Assembly: GCA_037349315.1 (NCBI GenBank)
Contig: JBAIAC010000019.1
Coordinates: 21,620,001 to 21,684,000 of the forward strand
Length of the DNA: 64,000 bases
Origin: Chelydra serpentina
Lineage: Eukaryota > Chordata > Testudines > Chelydridae
Reading direction: 5' to 3'
The notes below the pieces were generated by a model. The model saw only the letters and a program-made list of their open reading frames with translations, did not search any database and was not told the DNA's origin. Within the stretch, counting starts at the first letter, position 1. Each line of letters opens with the position of its first letter. Below are positions 59,833-64,000 of the stretch, one piece after another. The translations under genes were made by a program, and so were the position numbers.

Positions 59833-60412
59833 CTACTGATCCTTCCCCTGATTCACAGTCCAGGATACCACCTTGGGAGGGTTGGTAGGGGATCTCCGTC
59901 AGGGTAATGAAGAGATCCTGGCTGTCGGGGAAATCAGCGTTCAAAGCGCTGTCGACTGCCTCGTCCTCCTCATCTCCTTCATCATCTTTCCCGTCCGCGA
60001 AAACCTCCGAGGAAGCGGCCGTTGATAATACCCCATCGTCGGAGTCCATGGACAGGGGTGGGGTAGTGGTGGCGGCCCCACCCAAGATAGCATGCAGTGC
60101 AGCGTAGAAACGGCATGTCTGGGGCTGAGACCCGGAGTGCCCGTTGGACTCTTTGGTCTTCTGGTATGCTTGTCTCAGCTCCTTGATTTTCACACGGCAC
60201 TGCGTTGCATCCCGGCTGTATCCTCTGTCCGTCATGGCCTTGGAGATCTTCTCATAGATTTTAGCGTTCCGTCTTTTAGATCGCAGCTCTGATAGCATGG
60301 ACTCATCTCCCCATACAGCTATCAGATCCAACACTTCCCGATCAGTCCATGGTGGAGCCCTCTTTCGATTCTGGGATTCCATGGTCACCTCTGCTGGAGA
60401 GCTCTGCATCAT
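59833..60412 (-). CDS. Harbinger Myb/SANT-like DNA-binding protein, exon 1 (N-terminal half)
   Basis: The second Harbinger gene. Its product is expected to bind transposon DNA and help bring the transposase to the nucleus and the element ends. From the Met at 60412 (MMQSSPAEVTMES) exon 1 gives 193 codons plus one base. The frame stays open up to 60604, but that extension lacks family features and is taken as 5' UTR; Met 60382 is an alternative start. The trihelix/Myb-like domain is at about residues 20-110 (PPWTDREVLDLIAVWGDE; W22 and W34; KRRNAKIYEKISKAM; QCRVKIKELRQAYQKTKE). An acidic stretch follows (KDDEGDEEDEAVD, 142-154). Exon 1 ends at 59833 before GTGAGT. The joined product is about 370 residues with no break. 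Confidence 0.88.
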
Positions 60413-60565
60413 TACCAGTGCTGCTGAGCTCGCCACGATGTCCAAACAGGAAATGAAATTCAAACTGGCCAAACAGGAAATGGAATTCAAATGTTCCTGG
60501 GTCTTTTCCTGTGTGGCTGGGCACAGCATCTGAGCTCGGACTGCTGTCCAGAGTGGCCAGAGAGT

Positions 60566-60590
60566 GGTGCACTGTGGGATAGCTCCCAGA
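60566..60590. promoter_or_regulatory. Right subterminal copy of the GGTGCACTGTGGG motif
   Basis: GGTGCACTGTGGG (60566-60578) repeats the left subterminal motif and is followed by an imperfect palindrome 'atagctcccagag'. It lies about 155 bp upstream of the Myb-like start, as the left copy lies upstream of the transposase, so it may serve transposition, promoter control or both (inference). Confidence 0.35.
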
Positions 60591-60710
60591 GCTATTAGCG
60601 TCAAATTCCATCCACACTAACCCTAATTCGACATGGCCATGTCGATTTTAGCGCTACTCCCCTCGTCGGGGAGGAGTACAAAAATCGATTTAAAGAGCCC
60701 TTTATTCCCA

Positions 60711-61008
60711 GGGCTACACTGGGGCGGGGGGGGGGGGGGTCGATCTACGATACGCAGCTTCAGCTACGTGAATAACGTAGCTGAAGTCGGCGTATCGTAA
60801 TCGACTTACCTGGCCGTGAGGACGGTGGCGAGTCGATCGCTGCCGCTCCCACGTCGACTCCGCTTCCGCCTTTCGATGAGGTGGATTTCCGGAGCCGACG
60901 GGGAGCGCTTTCGGGGATCGATTAATCGCATCTAAATGAGACGCGAAAAATCGATCCCCGATAGATCAATTGCTACCCGCCGATCCGGCGGGTAGTGAAG
61001 ACAAGCCC
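60711..61008. mobile_element. MITE nested in the Harbinger 3' region
   Basis: Starts GGGCTACACTGGGGC with a run of 14 G (60726-60739) and ends 'gtagtgaagacaagccc'. It carries the same palindrome (60758-60786) as the MITE at 33715 and the interior of the one at 44356. It sits between the Harbinger subterminal sequence 'tttaaagagccctttatt' and 'gaaataaatagcttcgttgt', so it inserted after this Harbinger copy or an ancestor was formed. Target duplication unclear. Confidence 0.75.
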
Positions 61009-61108
61009 TATGTTGAAATAAATAGCTTCGTTGTGTGGACGGGTGCAGGGTTAATTCGATTTAATGCTGCTAAATTCAATATAAACTCCTAGTGTAGGCC
61101 AGGCCTAA

Positions 61109-63399
61109 GAGATTAGTTATCTAGAATTGTCCAAATTCTACTCTGATGTGCAAGTCCATTGATTTCAATGGAGCTGAGCTTTGTGAGAGCAGAATTTGGC
61201 CCAATTAATAAATATTCCTTTGATACATCAATTATTCCATGCTTAGATTAGCCTTTTATGATTAGCACTATTATGCTCACTGCAGTGTTACCACTAATAG
61301 GTTTGGATACAATTTAGTTTTGGCAAAGAATCAAAATAAGTCAGACTTTGCAAAACAATTTACAAGCAAAGCTCAATGGAATTTAATCATTATTTCAAAT
61401 CAGGCATATTTTCATTTATTGTACTCAGTTTTCTCCAAAAGAAAGATGTAATTGTAACACTTTGGCCTATTCAGCATATGGGAGGAGCAATATTATTAAC
61501 TTAATCTGTTGGCCTTAATAACATAGGATTTTTAAATGAGGGTTACCAATTATTAACCAGGAATATGTTTCATTTTATAACTCTCTAATGAACATTAGTT
61601 TACATGGAAAAGGAACCTCCTAACTTCAAAATACATATTAGTTTACATCAACAGAATGAGAACAGTGAGTGCTCCTATTAAATGATTTGGTTTACTTGAT
61701 TTCATGATAAAATATATTTTCACTAAAAGATCTCCACTGCTACTTTGAATTTAATTACATGAAACCCCACTGAGATTACCTTCTCAAATGTGCATCAAAA
61801 ACGTATTTTTAGAGAAGACTATAATATGTAGGAAGGCAATCTTTGGCTTTTTAAAAAAATGTTGAAATATTTTTAAGTTGCAAAAGAACAACAGAGGCAA
61901 AAAATATATAACATGCACTGCTAGAGTGTATGGACTGAGTAGGGAGTAGACCTCTTGGGGAAAGATAATTAATAGGGTCAGTTATACAAGTTCTATTTCT
62001 GAAGCATCCCAGCACTCGGGCTGATGCATAACAAGAAGTGAAATACACTAACATTTAAAACACACATTGTAAAATGCAGTAAACACATGAGGGACTGCTC
62101 ACTCCTGCTCTCCCTGCAGAGAAGAATGCCAAAAAGGAGGTAGAGAAGAATGTCAAAAGGGGACGAGGCTCTGACACTCTCACACACATCTATTTCCTGT
62201 TCCACGGGCCAGTGTAGAACCCAGCAAATCGGCTCCATCTTCTTAGACTGTTCACTTGCATAAGAAAGGAGCAGTCCCAGAGACTGCTTTAGGCACAGGG
62301 ATTAACATTTTGGCCCCATAGAAGTCAAAACGAGTTTTGCCACTGATTTTAGCTGTAAAATCCTGGCCCCTTTTGACCAGTGCTCCTCTTGAGGGGGTGC
62401 AGCTTCACTCTGCCCATTACACAGGACTGTGGTTTACAATCCACTGTCCAATCCATTCAGTTCAGCAAGGCAAATGACAGCAGCAGCTTTTAGATTACTC
62501 TTCACCTCAACAGCCCCAGCAGTATGGAGCTGGAGGGTATGGAGCACACATGGTTGGACTGTGAATCTACTGCAGCTCCAGACTAGTATCATGCATGTGT
62601 AAGACTGCATGGTAAAACTTTTGGAAAGAAAGAACTAATGGAGTCAAACCTCAGGACATTCTGTTACTAGTGAGGGGGAAATATGAGTACATTGAGACAC
62701 TGGATTGAACGCAATTTGAAATTTATTATATCACTTTATAACTGCTGGTGGATGGGCAAATGAAAGTAAGACACCGCGTTTAAAGACAATCTTGTTATTC
62801 TTGACAGATTGGTTGCTTTATATCATTTTGGAATGGCAAGAGTGAGCGAGATTACATTTATGTAACTTTGAGACTGCCAATAGAAGACAGAGTGAAATTA
62901 GGTTAGTCCCATTTTGCAGTAAAAGGTATAAGTACATAGTGCTATGATGTGATGGGAGAGATGCACAGTATATGTGATAGATCTAAGATTATAAATGAAT
63001 TTTTGTGATTGTTGAAGATTTTTTATATATATAAAAATGATTTTCCTCCCTATTTGGCAATATTATAGGAAACTGATGTATCTTATACCTAAGGGGCAGC
63101 AAATGATTGAACCACCAAAAGTAAAGTGTCAGATATAGACAAACAATTATATTTTTGTATTATAGAAACTTTCCCTTGAAGGAGACTTGTTAAATTAGGA
63201 ATGTGGAACTAGGGGAGAATAAAGAAAAGTTACTAAATCATGCTACTCTGATACTTCCCATTTTGAGTGGAGTGTATGAATCATGAACAAGGCTGTGTTT
63301 GTCACAGCTATGACTTCAGTATCAAAAATCTTGATTTTTAAGGGGGTTTCCAGAAAACCTTATCTCCTTGGCCCAGCCTGTCACAAGATTCCTCCATGA
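61109..63399. other. No gene recognised; one palindromic repeat
   Basis: 61131-61199 is a short fold-back: 'ccaaattctactct' faces 'agagcagaatttgg' around 'ccattgatttcaatgg'. The rest is AT-rich sequence without a supported feature. Confidence 0.4.
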
Positions 63400-63993
63400 T
63401 TTTGTACAAATGTGGGTCTCTGAAGACTGCCACAGGGCTGGGGCCCCCAGGACCTCCAGACTCCTCAGCCAGCTGGCTCCTTAGGCTGCCTGACTCCCAA
63501 TGGGAAGCCCAGGGAACCGTAGCCCTGGGAGTCTGAAAGTCCTGAAGTCCCCAGCATCACAGCAAGTTCCATGAACCCTGTCCTAGGACTTCCTGAGTCT
63601 TGGTTCCATGGCAGAAATCCCAAAACCCTGGTTCAAGCCAAGTTTTTCCGAACTTCCAGACTCCCGGCAATGGAGACAAGAGCCAAGTCCAGGCTAAAGC
63701 CAGGGTGCCCAGGGGTTCCAGATCCTTGACAGGGAGCTCAGAGCCCCCAGGCTGTCAAAGCTCCTGTCTCCATGGCAGGTGGCCCAGATGTTAGGGCTGT
63801 CCTGGACCCATGGTCCCTGGAAACTCCAGCTCCCAGTAGCCAGCCAAGTGAGCTGGCAGGAAACCAGGAAGGAACCCTGCTTGTGATTGGACAAAAGTTC
63901 ATCGAATTTGAAAAATTTCCACAAAACAGTTCAGGTTCAACAAATAGGCATTTTCTGACAGAACTCTCACTGGAAAATTTCTGACCAGCTCTA
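63400..63993. mobile_element. Non-autonomous DNA element, right end present
   Basis: Ends 'tggaaaatttctgaccagct' then CTA, the same CCAGCTCTA terminus as the MITE at 11672-12189. Inside the end is AT-rich sequence with repeated 'gaaaatttc' words, and before that a G/C-rich block ('cagggctggggcccccagga', 'tgggaagcccagggaaccgt'). The left terminus was not found, so the start is approximate. Open frames here are not supported as genes. Confidence 0.45.
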
Positions 63994-64000
63994 CTCTTGC

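Larger units (their letters stand above)
56184..61105 (+). mobile_element. Full-length PIF/Harbinger DNA transposon
   Basis: The element opens GGGTATGTCTACACTAC and closes 'ctagtgtaggccaggcc', imperfect inverted termini. TAA stands directly outside both ends (56181-56183 and 61106-61108), the 3-bp TWA target duplication of PIF/Harbinger. Inside are the two genes that define an autonomous element: a DDE transposase (plus strand) and a Myb/SANT-like protein (minus strand, two exons), arranged tail to tail. Total about 4.9 kb, including a later nested MITE of about 300 bp. CpG-rich compared with the flanks. No stop or frameshift was found in either gene, so the copy may be recent and could be functional; that is inference. 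Confidence 0.92.

Noticed and set aside
60413..60604. N-terminal extension of the Myb-like exon 1 from Met 60604
   Set aside because: The frame is open but lacks family features, includes a short direct repeat, and overlaps the subterminal motif; the Met at 60412 is the likelier start.
1..64000. CRISPR arrays, operons, ribosome binding sites, phage or plasmid features
   Set aside because: The sequence is vertebrate nuclear DNA; no direct-repeat/spacer array or bacterial gene order was seen.

Overview
This window is vertebrate nuclear DNA, and most probably comes from a cryptodiran (hidden-necked) turtle. Four things point there. There is a tRNA-headed SINE with a CR1-like tail, the Cry/Pol III SINE type known from turtles (minus strand, 15436-15641). 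There is a CR1 LINE 3' end (24086-24940). There are Penelope-like fragments with hammerhead-like cores, and several hAT and PIF/Harbinger families of the kind that fill turtle genomes. The background is AT-rich and CpG-poor, with very long stretches without a coding ORF. No host protein-coding gene could be recognised, so the window is intergenic or lies inside a very large intron.

Layout. 0-7 kb: old MIR-type SINE pieces, an unclassified repeat-rich tract and an LTR-like element. 7-19 kb: two short hAT elements (7499-7863 with a perfect 8-bp target duplication, and 18261-18557), two fold-back Penelope-like insertions with target duplications (11703-11906, 17981-18180), a three-layer nest of repeats at 11.6-12.3 kb, a GC-rich DNA element splitting an older repeat at 12.4-14.0 kb, and the SINE. 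19-32 kb: mostly unrecognised sequence around the 5'-truncated CR1, which keeps 254 codons of its reverse-transcriptase ORF. 32.2 kb: a 7SL (SRP) RNA-derived copy with a recognisable Alu domain and a strongly diverged remainder. 33.7-50.6 kb: CpG-dense Harbinger-type MITEs (33715, 44356, 49682), MIR pieces, a second copy of the LTR-like family (44588) and a simple repeat. 54-56 kb: two further LTR-like tracts.

The centre of interest is a full-length PIF/Harbinger transposon at 56184-61105 (about 4.9 kb, flanked by TAA). It carries two convergent genes. One is an uninterrupted 417-codon DDE transposase on the plus strand. The other, on the minus strand, is a two-exon Myb/SANT-like DNA-binding protein whose exons join in phase across a 1.2-kb GT-AG intron. 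In known Harbinger systems the Myb-like protein binds transposon DNA and helps bring the transposase to the nucleus and the element ends; both partners appear intact here. The intron carries an 80-bp tandem repeat and a third open frame on the opposite strand. A MITE is nested near the 3' end. The same MITE family occurs at 33.7 and 44.4 kb, so the window shows an autonomous-looking element together with short elements that have similar ends.

Limits: repeat family names rest on remembered consensus features, not on a search. Most LTR-like calls and exact edges are approximate.
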